A stretch of DNA of 64,000 nt from contig CAJNOL010000651.1 in the NCBI GenBank assembly GCA_905250125.1, forward strand, positions 51,462 through 115,461, in the 5' to 3' direction. The notes under the pieces are model-generated. The model saw only the letters and a list, made by a program, of their open reading frames with translations. It was not told the DNA's origin and ran no database searches. A program made the translations under genes and the position numbers. The first letter of the stretch is position 1; every line of letters starts with the position of its first letter. The DNA comes from Rotaria sordida (taxonomy: Eukaryota > Rotifera > Eurotatoria > Philodinida > Philodinidae). Below are positions 11,396 to 25,752 of the stretch, one piece after another.

Positions 11396-13803
11396 TTTAA
11401 TAGTTGATTTTTTTATTTTTATTAGTTTTTTGTTTTACTATATCTGATATTTGAAGTTGACTGAAATGGTGTTTTTTTCCTTTTTCGTTGATAATCAAAG
11501 ATTAATCATTGCAGTATTCGAACTCAAATAAATGAATCTATTAATCGTTGATATGATAGTTAAGTCATTTTTTTCATAAAGATCTCTATTATTGTTTAAA
11601 AAACAAAATCAATAATTCTTTTGTAGCTTCAATTAAAAATGTGTATTTTTCCATATGTATAACTTAATTTCCACTTACCATATACTGAGTTGAGTGCAAC
11701 AGAGTAACTGCTCTGTATTAGAAGACTTGAAGAATCTTATTGAAATTGTCTTCGCTGATTCGATGAAAGCAGTATAAGAGCTCTTTTTTTCTATAGAAAA
11801 GCGAACTGTATATGTCCTCCTGGTATTCTTTTTTCTAACGATCAACAAAATATTCTGCAACCCACTATTAATAAAGTTCAATCGACAAAGTTTGTAAATC
11901 TAAAAGATGAAGTATGAAATTTTTTACTTGTAAAGAAAAATCTACGAAATATCTTTTTTAGCTGTGCATTTGTAAAGTTTTTCTTATCTGATTTAGGACT
12001 TTTAAAGTCTTCCATTATTACAGTCTCGAATGCATTCTGTCATTCAATTCAAAAAGAAATTTAGAAATACAATTGTAACAAAGATCACAAAGTTCAATGA
12101 ATATTGAAATTCTATATTAAGACAGAATTTCTTGGGTACAAGAGCTATATTTGCTTAATTTTGATAGAACAATGATGAACTATAGTAGTAGAGCTACTGG
12201 CAACTTCAGTTTTGTCTATTTCACATAGAATACAGGATTAAATAAAAGAGAATAAGAAAGAAGAATAAGAGATAAAGATAAATGATCACATCATATGTAA
12301 GCAAAGTAATTATCGATATACATATTAGTTTATATTAAGAAAAGGGCTTTTAAAACATTCATGAATATTTCTGGCAAAAAGTTACGCTACATGTGCTCTT
12401 GTTTATTTTCAGTAGATTGATATGTACATTCATTAGTCTTATCATTTCCCGCTGACTTTTATATATATCTATCTTCGTTGCACAGTAGTGATTTGAGTTT
12501 GTACAGTAAACTATAAGAATTATAACTATTTTCAATATTGATCCTATTGTAGTATTTTACAATAATCTATAAAAGGAAGAACTCATTTTGTTGTTTTGGT
12601 AAAAACCTAAATCGAAAGTAAAATTAAGTATACAACTCTGTTCTTACCTCCCCTAGAAATACTTTCTTACGTAATAAACTAACAGAAGTCATTTTTCGAT
12701 CCGAAAAAACAGAAAGATTTGTGTATGGATCATATAACAAAAAGAGCAAACAATCTTTCTTTCTACTCAATAAACCATGAATACATCAAATTACTGTTAC
12801 TTATAAATCAACTTGAATGTTTAACAGACTGGTATTTATCTTTTCAACTAATATTGATATGATTATAACTACATTTCTATTCAATCAATAATATTGCAAA
12901 TAAACTATATTTATCCAAATATCATATTGAATCTGTTTTCCGTACATTATTTTATTAGTATACCTTGATAAATTGATCTTATTGAAGATATAAATATATC
13001 AATACAGAACTAATTCGTGATATTTTGTATTGTAATTGAATTAAATGTTCATCTATTGATCGAACTCAATGTCACATATGTTTTTGATACTGAAGTTTAA
13101 TTTAAAGCAAAAAAAACCCGTTGAATATTTCTTTTTGAAGATAGCTATTCAAATCCAAAATAATTTTGTTTTAAGACAAATGCAAAAAATATAACTAATA
13201 AAAATGTTTTTTTGTCTGTGGAAGTAACACAATACAATCAAGTTGTATTTTGATCTTCGAAGGATTATATCAAAAACTTTCAAAATTTAATTATAATTTA
13301 TTTCTAATATATAGAATTTTATAAAAGCTTAGATGTCGCTTCGAATCAAAATATTAATTATACTGTTCTTCTTCTATCTGAAATCAATCGATCAATAATG
13401 ATTAAATCTTTCTTTTTAAAATATTATTAAATTTTTTTTATTCTCATTTATTCTTAAATATTTGGTATAAAGTGCACATGGAATACGCACATGATTTTTC
13501 TTTATATGTTATTTTGGTGTAAATGAAGAACGTTAGAATACACTACACAGTTCGTATGTTATTATCACTTTTCTTTCTTTACTTCGTCTACATATTCATC
13601 GAGGTCTTATTATTATTTCTTCTATCTATTGTCATTTTCTTAATGTACTTTTAACTATAACAAACACAGTAAATCAAATTTGAGATTATTATACAACCGA
13701 CAATAATTACTTGATATGAACAAAAATAAAAGAAGAACATTGCATGTTATTATTTTAGATAAAATATAAAAAAAAGTTTTTTGTGTTGATATAAGACAAA
13801 ATA
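11396..13803. other. Gene-free AT-rich stretch
   Basis: Nothing coding that I can support. It begins with the 3' flank of the LURP gene (an AATAAA near 11528) and ends in the 5' flank of the RRM gene. I saw no repeat arms or RNA genes in it. Confidence 0.55.
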
Positions 13804-15153
13804 ATGAGCGAGTAAGTGTAAATAAATAATTTTCAAAATCTATAAAATATTCTTTATAATCGATTTTAGTCGTCAAGTATTTATTGGAAATTTATGTAAT
13901 GTATCAAATGAAGCACTACGTACATATTGTGAAACATACGGTCCATTAACAGAATTATCATTAAATCGAGATAAAGAGAATAATGTAAATTATTTTTTTA
14001 TTTTTTATTTTTGTTTATAATCTAATGTTATTTTTGTTTTTGTTAATATTGTAAAGATTTATCATTGTTTTGCTTTTGTTACTTTTCAATATACTCGTGA
14101 TATATCACAATTTATGTCTAGTCGACCACATTTTATATGTGGTGAAGAAGTATTTGTTAAACGAGCATTACCACGTTCAACTTCATCCGTACCTGAACGA
14201 CTTATTGTTACTAATCGATTAATTCTACAAGATTTAAATAAATATGATAAATATCTTGTTCGAAATTATTTTCAAAAATTTGGCTTTGTTAAAAAGATTG
14301 ATATTGATTATGGTTTTATTGATTATGAGGTTAGTCTTTCATTGTATTTAATTTAAAAAAAAAAAAAACTAAAAATAATAAATATCCTAGGATTATGATG
14401 CTGTTGATCGTGTTTTACTTGCTCGACCACATTATATTCGAGATAAAGAAATATTTGTAACTAAATTTGTTCCATCCGATCAAAAAGATAGTCTAGATAA
14501 TTATTATTTACGTGGAAATAATTATCATCATCATCATCATCATCATCATCGATTAAATACAAATAATAATCATCGACATTCAAATAAAAATGAACAACAT
14601 GATCGAATTACGAAAATATCAACAGATACAATTAAATCTTCATCTACTAAAAAATTTGAAAAAGATTCATCCGAAATTGTAAATGAATATTCTATTGAAT
14701 TTTTTTTTTTCTTTAAAAGTTTTATTTTTTATTTTTTTTTGTATTAATTAGGCATTGATTGATAAACAATGTGATAGTGATGATGAAAAAGAAGGTGAAG
14801 AAATAGATAATAATTATTTAAATATTCAATATGAACATCTTGAAGAAGAATTTGAACGATATAAAAAAACAAAAGAAATTGAAATATGTGCTTTACGAAT
14901 AGACTTAGAACGTACAAAACGACAATTAGCTGATATAACACAAGAAAAACTTGATATTTTATTAAAAAATCAAAAATTATTTCATAATGAATTAATACTT
15001 CGTCTATCATCTAATAATATATTAATTCATTCACAAACAGCTGAAGATTTTTTTCATTCATCTTCAGATCAATTAACAAAAAAACGTAAATTAACAACAT
15101 CGCCACCACCATCACCATCATCAAGTCATCGTGAATATGAATATTATTCATAA
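13804..15153 (+). CDS. hnRNP-like protein with two RRMs and C-terminal coiled coil
   Basis: Five exons (13804-13811, 13870-13984, 14057-14329, 14391-14678, 14752-15153) give 361 residues. The first exon carries only ATG AGC GA, so a frame-only search would miss the start. RRM1 (residues about 4-85) has RNP2 VFIGNL and RNP1 CFAFVTF, followed by RPHFICGEEVFVKRALPR, which mirrors the hnRNP A/DAZAP/Musashi pattern (RPH..DGR.V..KRA.PR). RRM2 (about 92-165) is more divergent: LIVTNRLILQDL and YGFIDYEDYDAVDRVL. Then come a poly-His run (CAT repeats), a Ser/Lys linker, an acidic patch and a predicted coiled coil (about residues 255-310, YEHLEEEFERYKKTKEIEI), and a basic/Ser-Pro tail (KKRKLTTSPPPSPSSS). 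Single-stranded RNA binding is the family role; a specific target cannot be read from sequence. Confidence 0.85.
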
Positions 15154-15390
15154 GAAAAACAATTTATTGACTATTAGTAGTTTATTTTACTTGTACCTTT
15201 GTTTTTGTTTTTGTTTTTTGTTTATATATATTCAAAGTTTTTCTTTGATTGTGATTGCATGCATATATTTATACATATAGTATACCTACCTATCTTTGTA
15301 TTTTCTTCTATTTTTGTTTTATTTGAAAGAACTTTTGTGATAAACTTGATATTTGTTTTTTTTTTGGTCTTAACTATATTCTTCTCTTAA

Positions 15391-16365
15391 GAGGAACATA
15401 CTCAACTGTCGGACACCGTTCGACTTTATATTATGGTCAGGATTATCGATATTTTTTATGAGGAGGGGGACTAAAAATTTGGCACAGAGTCCGAAAATAT
15501 TACTAAAAAGTGTTTTCATCCTCGGAGTGTTAGAAATAGAGCTCATCGGGTCCAGATCCGAAAACTCTTGGATCTAATAGGCTCTAGTTAGAAATGATAA
15601 TTGGGAACAGAAAGTAGATGGAAAGAACGAAACCCACTATGACCTGGCGCCTCCCACAACAAACGACCTGTCACTCGGTCGTTCCTCTTCAAACCTATTC
15701 ACCACGCAATAACATTGTCTGCTTATTTTTATTCCAGTATCTGCTAGAGAGAGGCAAATGGTATTTTAAAATCCGATTCCTGTCTAAAATTACCATGAAG
15801 TTGTATAAAATTGGCAATAAGTTGGACACTTTGGAGAGCCCTTCTACCTCTCTTAACCGAGAACTCTGATTATGGCTACGAATTGGCTTTGGTGAGACGA
15901 AGACAAGCTGAAAAATTTTCGAGCCCTTGCGTTACTGATAAAGGGTTATGGAGGTTTTAATGAAATTCTTCCTAAGAACAAGACATTGCCTATCAACGAA
16001 AACGGACATGTCCTTCTTGATATATTCGGTTTTTAAGTAGGCTTGATTATTGTGTCCTCGTACGGTAAACTGCTGCTCTTTTTGAAACTGAACGAATATC
16101 TCGAAAAAAGACATGTTCATTTTCGTTCAGGGCAATCTAATGACTATCAAAAGTGTCTATAGGTCAAACTTCAAGTCGAAACTCTTTGTTTTTGATTTTT
16201 CGACAATGTTTTGCTCTCAGAAAAAATTTCATTAAAATGTCCATAACTTTTTATCATTAGTCCATGAGTCCGAATCTTTTTAAAACTTGTCTTAGTCTTA
16301 TCAAGACCTACTCGTAGCCATAATATGAAGTCGAACAATGTTCAACAGTTGGATGTATTCTCTCG
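15391..16365. repeat. Foldback element with about 975-bp span
   Basis: The left edge gaacatactcaactgtcg, then gttcgactttatattatgg, is matched in inverse on the right by ccataatatgaagtcgaac, then caacagttggatgtattc (16318-16357). A second inner pair runs from about 15868 (gattatggctacga, then ggttttaatgaaattc) to about 16330. The loop is near 16080-16110. Arm identity is moderate. No coding sequence was seen. Confidence 0.75.
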
Positions 16366-17528
16366 TTAGTTAGCGTTAAATCATAAACATTCAAGTGTTG
16401 ATCTGATAAGATTTATCAATTTATACTATTGGATATTCATTCTAAAAAATACAAAGTTTTTTTATCCTTGAAAATTTCTAATATAACAACAAATCTAAAT
16501 TTCATTCAGAATATTACACAACTTCACAAAAATTTTTCTAAATGCATGCTGAGAATTCATTAGCGACATGTCCCTTTTTTTTTGCTTACCGTCAATTTCA
16601 TTTAATAGATTGAATGAATTAAAATCAATGAAGCAAACATTTCTTTTTTTTCAACTACTACATCAATCAAACACAATATAACACCTTCGCTGGAGATGTC
16701 CCCTTTCGATTTCAATGATCTTATCATAATTGTATAAAAGAACACGTTTAAATGTTTAATTGCAATACTTATTTTCTAATTATTACGTTTCATTTAGTCT
16801 GATGTAAGAAAAAAAAAACTACTAGAGACAGATTAGAATGTTGAAGCATTAAAATGCCATTAAAAAAATCTTTTCTTTTCAAGATTATGAAATGATTTTT
16901 CTTATTATTTAAAAAAAAAGTTGCCTAATGTCATTGAAAAAGTATGTGTACTTTTAATGGCTTCAAAAATTTACTGTCTTCAATTGTGTTTATACAAAAG
17001 CCTATTTTCCTTAAATGTCAGATTAAACATTTTAAAGAAAAATTAGTAACATTTGAAATATAACGGATTCTTTTGAATAGAACTAAATAAATTATGAAAG
17101 AAGAATGTCTAAGTTATTTTTTAGACTTCTAATCGTTATCTAAACAATGTTTCAAATTAATACTAAAACATGATATTCTTTCGCCTATTAATAATCAAAC
17201 AAGTTCTTTGATTAAGAAGTTCTATTTACCCTAATAAAACTTTGTTAAAATAGACTCAGTCGAATTTATAAAAAGTGAAATTATAACTTTTTTTTTGATG
17301 ATCTTTGATAATATCACAATGATCGCCATAGAAGAACTATGATAATCATTGATTGAGGTAATAAATCTTGAACAAAGGAACAAATTTTACTATATCAGAT
17401 AAAACTTTTCATGCTAATCATAGTAGAAATTTCCTATAAAGCTAAGAGAATTTAGAAAATAAAATTCATAATTTAAGTTCTATTTTATTAAAACTATATT
17501 CATTTTTCTTTTCTATAAAATTTTTATC

Positions 17529-17553
17529 ACGCACACACACACACACACACACA
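17529..17553. repeat. (CA)n microsatellite
   Basis: An uninterrupted CA dinucleotide run of about twelve units. Confidence 0.95.
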
Positions 17554-18069
17554 TATACCTTCATTTGAATCTACTGAATAGTAAAGAACAAATATATGAA
17601 ATGTTATTATTTGAATTGAAGCTGTTCAACTGCATCAGCATTTTAAATTTTTTTATTCACTATGATTTAATACAAATATCCAAAATGGAAATCTTTCAAT
17701 TTGATTTTAAAATAACAATTATTTCTAACACTTTATCTTGTTCAAAAACATAAAAAAAACATCAAACGAATCTATCGGCATCTGAAAGCACCTTTCATAC
17801 ATAATACAATACGGTTCATTGTCTTCAAAAAAAATATATTCCATCTCCGCAGGACACTAAATTTAATATGTTTATTCATTTCATTTCTTCTCGTTTTTTT
17901 TTTGTGTCTTAACACATCCTCTTCAATGAATGAAACAAGCCAATTGAGCTCTAGGTGTAGTTTGTTTGCATTATGTATTTTTACAGACAATAATAAAAAC
18001 AAAAAAATATCACACATACTGTCAAATAAAACAAACGAAATCTAATCTCGTTTTTCTTTTTGTTTTCTG

Positions 18070-19148
18070 TTAGATCATTTTTAACCATTTCGATTGTATA
18101 GAAAACAAATCAAATGATGATGGACGTTTTTTTATTGAAAGATCCAGAGGAATATCTGACGATGATGATTTTGGAATAAGTTTTTTAAATATTCGTTGTC
18201 GTTTTGGTTTTAATATAGGTAATGATGGACATATTTCACCAAATTCTGATGTTATTTTATCAATTATTGATTGATCATTTGTATTTGATTCAACAATATT
18301 ATCAATTAAAAATGATGAATAATTTGGCGGAGATGGTGGTGTTAATAGATTAATAATTGACATTGGATTTGTTGTTGATAGAATTGGTGATCTAGATGTT
18401 GATGAAGATGGTGAATGAGGCGGTGTTGGAACTAATGGACATGTTGATAATGTTCGATTGATTGTTTCACGTTGAATTATTGTTGGAGAAAATGATGAAG
18501 AATTTTTTATAGGTGATGATGGAGATAAACATAAACAATGACCAAATGATGTTATAGTATTCATCATTGTAAAACGTAGAGGAATATATAATGATGATGA
18601 TAATGAAAGATCTTTTAGACGAATAGAATCATTTAATAATCGATCATTTGAATCATAAATTGATACCTTAAAACAAAAAAAAAGAAAAGAAATCAATATA
18701 TTTTGATTGAATACTTGAATAAAATTCATTTCATTCTTTTTTCTTTTTTCTACCTGTGTCATCGGTGAATGGGGTAAAACTTTTTCAATATATGAACGAA
18801 GAATTCGAAGAGGCATTGAACCTTGACATTCAAGATAACGACGAGCGAACTATAATAAAGAATATTGAATAAATAGCACAAAGAAAAAAAAATAAAGAGA
18901 GAACATACTTGTATAGATGCATGATCACTAGTAGATGATTGTGGACAACTAAAAGAAAAATTCTCTTCTTATGTTTTATAGCAAAAAATTTTGATTTACC
19001 TGCATTTAGTATCTAATTCAATATAAACATATTCTTCATTTTTTATATTTTCTATTAAATATAAAACATATGGAATGAATAATATTAATAAAAGATAAAA
19101 AAAAAAAAATGTCTTACTTTTGTGAGATTTTGCTCGTCGATTCTTCAT
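18070..19148 (-). CDS. RAWUL-like ubiquitin-fold protein with CtBP-type PLDLS motif (paralogue A)
   Basis: Five exons on the minus strand (19148-19118, 19051-19000, 18948-18909, 18849-18754, 18666-18070) give 271 residues. Residues about 15-105 fit the RAWUL ubiquitin-like fold of Polycomb RING-finger (PCGF) proteins: strand EYVYIELDTKC, then FARRYLECQGSMPLRILRSY, then VSIYDSNDRLLNDSIRLKDL and LYIPLRF. Compare the PCGF pattern (kyLrC...mtv.hl.kfl; v.ilyedepL.d..tLmdia; PL.y). No RING domain is present. The tail is Ser/Pro-rich and contains IPLDLSIKKR near residue 245, the classical PxDLS motif that recruits the co-repressor CtBP. Role as a RING-less Polycomb-like or CtBP-linked repressor is inference. 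Intron 1 is stop-free and in frame. An ATG further upstream (19247) would add 33 residues, but the paralogue does not keep it, so I prefer 19148. The paralogue is at 58326-59448. Confidence 0.72.
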
Positions 19149-19760
19149 GACGTGTTGTCCTGTCAGGGAAGAACGAGAGAGAACGCGTGTGTGTGTGTTT
19201 GTCAGTGAAGGAGAAGAAATGAATGAATGCAATGTGCGTGTGTGCATGCGCGTTCGCTTCTCTTTCTTCCTTTTTGCCCTTTCTTTTTTTCTTCTCAAGT
19301 GAGAACGATAGATAGGAAACTAAAATGAAAGATTAGATCGATGACCAATAGAAAATTCAATACTCTACTTGTTTCATCCAATAAAACAACTGCAATTATA
19401 TTTAGTGATGATGGTCTGTCCCGTCCTGTTTACTCTCGCTTCGTCTAATGCATATATATATATGTGTGTGTATGTGCCCGCTTGGTCTCAACTCGTCTAG
19501 TACATTCAACTGAGTAATGCGACGAGAAGAAAAGGAAGAAAAAGAAAGAAAAAAGAGAAAGAAACAACTCTATATTCGCATATTTGATTAGATCTATAGT
19601 GAGACAGAACAGAGAAAGATCGAGTGATGACAACGAATAAGTTTTATATTTTGTTTTCTCTGGCCTGTGGCCGAAGGAAATGACTAATGACATCAATGTG
19701 CAACAGATGATGTTTCCTATTCGCTCGTTAGTTTTTTTTTTTTCTTTTTTTTGTATGAGG
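19149..19760 (-). promoter_or_regulatory. Conserved upstream region of RAWUL paralogue A
   Basis: Read on the minus strand, blocks recur in the same order upstream of paralogue B (57770-58325). They are a ggcc..aggc element, agcgggcacatacacaca plus a TA run, gagagtaaacagg, a ttttattgga/attggt pair (inverted CCAAT boxes), agaaagggca, and cacattgcattca before an acacacacacgc run. Such conservation outside coding DNA suggests a functional promoter or 5' UTR. The minus-strand coordinates of the agcgggcac block are about 19463-19482. Confidence 0.7.
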
Positions 19761-22700
19761 ACGATGATCATTCTTTTATCTTTTCTCGTCTATCAATTTA
19801 GAAAAAAGAATCACAGAAGAGTGTGAAGAAACGGAAGATTGAAAGAGTGAAAAATTAATGTATGTCTCATGTAAATGTTAATTACATAGTAGGGACAGAG
19901 AAAAATTCTTTCATGCTGTTCATCATCATCTATATGTATAAACGAACGCATAGGAAGTTAACAAAAAAAAAAAAAAAAAAAATTAAACATTCTCAGCCAG
20001 TGGTCTGATACAGACGAGTAAAGATAAAATTAATTCAATTATCTTTCAGTTGGACTTCTCATGATAAACCATAAATGAAAAATATCAGACATTGTATTAG
20101 TATTCAAATGATACAAATGGTTTGATTTACTAACAAAGAAAAAAAAAAAGAAAAAGCTTAAGGCGATCATGTCTGTTTTCACTCAGTTGATGGAGAGGAA
20201 GATGTCTATCAAATGTAAATGCTATTTTTTTCCAAATAGTTTGTTTATGAGATGAAATCTATCTTTTCTAATATTAAAACTATTAAAAAAACGAAACAAC
20301 AATCAAAACGGTTGATATATATTTATATGTCTCTTGAGATATTGATAAATGACTTTTTCTTAGTAGTTTTATATGACATAGATGAATATATATACAATCG
20401 ACGAAGTCGTTTCAATACTTCTTTTTTTTTTCTCCTTTATTTCATTTTCACATCATTTCACTATTAAGAGGGTCTATTGAAGCGAATATGTAGTGTAATC
20501 ATCGCATGAAGATTGTATCTTAGCCGCACGGCATGTATATGCGTGCCAATCACCATGTGGCCTAGACATCTCGTTTGCATGAACCAATAAAAAAACTAAT
20601 GTTGGCAGCATATCCCTCTTGAGAATATATTCACACTAGAAGGTGTTCTTCTGTTATCGTTATTGTCGACATTAATAAAATGTGATAGAATGAACAAATG
20701 AGTTTGCTTTTGTTACCGAAAAAAGAAAAAAAGACTAAGATCAAAGACATTATATATTTGCCGATCATCATCATACATATCTAATTGAGCTTGAAGACAA
20801 ACTAACTTGACCAATCTTTCAATGTCATTAGAATTATTATCTATAAAAAACTAATATATTTTACAGATGGTTCAATACAAAAAAAGAATTAGTTTAACTT
20901 ATCAAATCATCATTAATAACGAAGATGTGTCATTTGAAAAACGAAAAGAGATGATTATTACTATTAGTTTTCATCAATGAATATGTATGTGTATATTAGA
21001 CATTCGTGACACACGCATATTTCAAGGATTAGTACAAAGCTTTAATTGGATCTTTTCTTTTTTTTTTCTCCGCATGCCTCGAAGGAATTTATATCGGCGA
21101 CTAGCATCAAGTGTTCATTCTTTCTTTTCTCTTGTTTTCATTGGATGATGTTGTTAAATGAACCAATCATTTAAATGATGACATGAGCAAACAGAAGCGA
21201 TAAGCGCAATAGTATACTTCCGGTGCTACGTGTATTCGATTTAAGAATAACAGCTGACACTTGTCGCGTTTGTTTCATCAATTGAGGTGTTTGTTCTTGC
21301 CTGAGTGCTAATTAATTCCATCTGTAGTCAACATTGTAGACAAACAAATCTAATTTTTATATTGTATACAACGAAAAACAAAAAGAAAAAAAAATCTGTG
21401 ATTTTTCTTTTTTTTATCAGCTTATTTTTATTAAAGTGAAATTAAATGTTTATATAAATGCCAATCGAATATTTGAAATAGTGAATTGAAAAAGATAGAA
21501 TATTTTACAGAAAAAGGAAGTTGTTTTGTTTTTATTAAAATTCATTTGATTGTAATCTATAGAGAGTCACTTCTAATCGTAGAATCTGAAATGATCTTGT
21601 CAGTATGAATTAGTTTATGGAATGAAATATTTTGAATAGATTTTCAAGTGAAAGTTTTCTTTTTTTTTTTTTTTTTTTTTTATGATAACAAATGTTTTTC
21701 TTCCTATTTATGAAAACTATGTTGATTCGATAGTGATGGTATAATACAATCTTATCCTATTATCAAATAACAAGCATGTACAATTGATATGTAGTTAACT
21801 TGAATATGTCTAATGTATTTGAACAAAAGAAGACAGATGTTTCTCAGTATAGGTGTGAAATTAGATGCCAAAAAATGCCTTTTCCTTTTCTTTGCATGAT
21901 TCTATATCGACAAAAATACATATAATTAGTAATACATACCAAAAAAAATTCTATTAAAACTTAATAGATGCAAAGAAAACTTTTTAATAAAAGAGAAAAG
22001 ATGTTTTTTTTTTTCGATGAAGATGTAATTTCTTTGTCGGAGGACTTCGTTTCTTCAAATATTTTAATTATATATGTATCATAAAATAATAATAATTATT
22101 ATCTCGAAATCGAACTCATTTCTCTTTTTTTTTAACGATAAACATATATTTTCTCAATTATTCTCTCATGTCTCATTGAAATGTTGTTTTCATTCTATCA
22201 TCTTTACGCAATAAGTAATAATAAGAGTACGAAAACAAAGTAGTCACTAATCGTATCCAATTAGATATATGACAGCATTTTATGCCGATTAGTACATACG
22301 TGTGACGATTATGATATTAATCATTTCATTTTGAATCTGAAAATTAAATTGTAGTTAAGTATTATATATTCTGTGATGGTGAACTCTTTAGAATAAAACA
22401 ATCAATTGATGTACCGACGTAGGTATCATAAATCATTTTCTATTGTGTAAATTAGCATAAACATTGATGATTTAGAAGAAAATTCTTTCGATATTTTCTA
22501 TATTTTTTTTTTCTTGTGAATAATACGACATATGAAAATGAAAAAGCGAATGTGTTATTGTGAAAGTTGATAAAAAATAAATTGAACAATAAATATGCAG
22601 TGATTGAGTATATATCGAAAACATGAAAATGCTTCACTCATCATATTCAAGCATCAATATGCAAGTGCAATACACCACTGATTAAATCAATCAATCATTG

Positions 22701-25700
22701 ATCAAAGAAATACTGAAGAATATCATACTCTACTACTTTATTGTATATGTCACTATTCATACGGATATTAACACAACATATTTTGAAGATAGTACGATCA
22801 TTTATAAAGTTACACGTACATCTAAATCGATTATATGATCAATCGTTCTCATTCAAACATATATTTATGATTATATAACATTTTTGTTTTCGTAATAATT
22901 CAATATTTGCTTATTAATTATCAAAATTTTATTCGAAGTTTAGTACTTATTTGAAAAGCTATGCAATACTACAAATATATTCAATATTGTTATTGATCAA
23001 ATAGATGTACGTCATCAACATCATCATCATCAGTTGTTTCTTCTTATACTGATTATTCAATAGGTCTTGATATAACTATTGGTTAACATTCAAATATAAT
23101 CAATGTCATGAATAGATCATATTTTCTCATTTGTTATCAGAAGCAGTTATAGTAGCCATTATTTCTTCTAATATGTTCTAGAAGTTTGAACATAACTTAG
23201 AGTATTCCTTGTAGGATTGACTTACACATAAAATCTGGTGGTAGTTACAATCATTGATTTATAGTCACAATACTTTCTCTATTTTATATACCTATGGGAA
23301 TTCAATACCGACAATGATCAAGTACATTGTTGATATGGTAATGGAACAAACGAATGACCTAGTATATACCCTTCAGCATCATTATCGAATGAGAAAATTG
23401 ATGATTGATATTCAACAGTCATTCATATGAATGCGAACCAAAGTTATCCACTATATTTTATATTTTCAAAACATTTGCTACATTAATTCAGATTCTTTTT
23501 TACCTGTTTATCCTTCATTATATCTTATAGAAGAGGACGAAAAACAAACACTTTCTATTAACGTATCTTGATAATTTATAGATTACAGCAAAACGTCACG
23601 CATAATTTCGTTCTTTTTTCATCAATAAAGTTGATGTTGTTGAGTGAAACATGAAACTGTTCAAAATAATTTTCAATTGAGTGTACGCTTGAGTGATAGA
23701 TTAAGTTATTCACTTGGAAAGTAAAAAACTGGGATAATGTTTATCCAACAACTTATTATCAAGCAACCATAGTAGATCAACATGAAAATAGAAAATATCT
23801 TAATTGTAAGGTGAAAGCATTTCGAACGTTTAGTAAAATTTTTTTTTTTCTTCGTCTTTTTCATACATTTTTCGATAGAGCGCGGACTACTGATCACGAA
23901 AAACTATTTAATTGTTAGAATTAATGGAAGTTCTATTCAAGTCTAAAAAAATTCAAAAACTTGAAAAGTGTTGTCTTTTTCAAAAAAACACGTTTTGTTC
24001 AAGATGTACAGATTTATGTTAAATCGACTTTAGTTTAAAGGGTCTTTTGATAATGACGCTTCGAATAGCATTCATTGTAATACGTATAGGTTATTTCTGT
24101 AGACGTATCTAGTTTTTCTAATTAAATGAGAATGTCAAATATTTTTGATTTTTTTTTGTGGATCAACTGATGTATTCTGTAATAGTCTTTTATTAAGCGT
24201 CATACTTTTATATTTCATGATTCATGAGACCTTTTCTACTAATTTTTTGGAACTCTTTTCTTTTATTTTGTATTATGCTGCATTTCTGTCAGGTATTGTA
24301 TTATAATGCATCATTTATAAAAAAAAAACATCGTGATAATTTTCATTACAGAATAAGTGCTATACTCAATTATAATTTAATGAACATTCTGTTATGTTGA
24401 AGAAGGATAAGGTTTTAAAATAGAAATAAAACTGTTTCATTTTTCTAATATATTAAGAATCTTAAATGTTTGCTTCACTTTTCTGAACGTAGTTGTAGTC
24501 GATTTTAAGAAAAATCATCAGATATCATGAGTGAAAAAGTGCATATTTTTTTGTTTTTTAATCTGAAATATGAAGACTTGAGAATCCTTTCTCTATTTAT
24601 TTTTCATTATATCTCATATTACTAAGGCAAAAAGAAGCTCTAATTTTCCACTAGATTAGAACTCAATTATTATTTTGTCCAAGGATTATTTCTAAAAGGA
24701 GATAATTATCGATTATGTTCTCATTAGTAGTTTTAAACGTTGATATAGACTAATGATTCCAATGCATCAAAGTATTTTTATTCTGAATGAATTTTCGTTT
24801 TTTGTTACTCTACTTCAATATTAATGAATTTCTTAAATATTTTGTTTCTCTAATAGACAATGGCATTTTTTCTTTGTACGTGTTTATCAAACGTTATAAA
24901 TACTCGAAATACAAATGTGATATTCAACTCAGTAATGTAACAATTTCACAAAAAAAACAAAAACAAAATAATATCACACTATCGTACTACTTTATAACAA
25001 ACTCCAAGAATTGCACTAACAGTACCACCATCAGAATTTTATCTATTCGGTAATCCACAAGCATAAAAGAAAGTGTTAGATAACGATGGTGAGAATGGCA
25101 ATGATGATCTGTTGGTTGATAGACATTTGCGGTTTTTATAACAAGAGATATAGTAAGTTTTTTTATATAATAAAATGTAATTTTTATATTGTATTGAGTG
25201 TACTAAATATGTATCCATTGTTTTATTTTGCATTTAAATGATAACTTTAATACTACACATTCGAATTTTAAAAAAGAAAGATGAAATTTAAAAGCAAAAA
25301 TACATAATTTTGTATTATTCGATGTTCTTTAAATTCTCACAGGACTTCTCGTTGTGCTGCTAGCCATTTAAGACTTGTTCTTTTTTTTTCATGTTCTTTA
25401 TTACAGGTTGATTAATCAATTCATGCAAAAGTATGTATAAATATTTAGTCAATTGTTATTTCAGCAAAGTTTTTTTTTTGTTTTCTATGAAGCTAGATAT
25501 AACAAATATTTGATTAATATATGAGATAAAACAGATGAATAAAAATCCTTTTTATTTTGTTTTTGTCTATTGCACATAAAAATTTTTTTTTCCTATTTTT
25601 CTACAGGTAGAATACTCGTGGTTATGAGTGTAAACTTGAGAAACAGAATGAGAAAAAAAAGAGTTATTGTTTATCTTTAGTTTTTTTTTCTTCCTTGTTT

Positions 25701-25752
25701 TTGTATTTTTTTTTTACCGAAATCAGTTTACAACAATCATTTAGAAAAGAGA
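19761..25752. other. 6-kb gene-free stretch
   Basis: I find no supportable gene. Landmarks are an A-run at 19963-19981, a small hairpin (gcacggcatgtatatgcgtgc) near 20526-20546, a long T-run at 21661-21680, and less AT-rich islands at 20500-20570 and 21180-21330. These islands may be regulatory, as the flanking genes are divergent (minus RAWUL gene, plus Josephin gene). The remainder is AT-rich and featureless to me. Confidence 0.5.

Larger units (their letters stand above)
15154..18069. other. Intergenic region with a foldback element
   Basis: It holds the 3' flank of the RRM gene, an inverted-repeat element at 15391-16365, a CA microsatellite at 17529-17553, and otherwise AT-rich sequence in which I see no gene. 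It ends in the 3' flank of the minus-strand RAWUL gene. Confidence 0.6.

Noticed and set aside
24787-25233. Overlapping small open frames on both strands in the gene desert
   Set aside because: Lys/Tyr/Phe-rich translations without any motif, as expected from AT-rich DNA.
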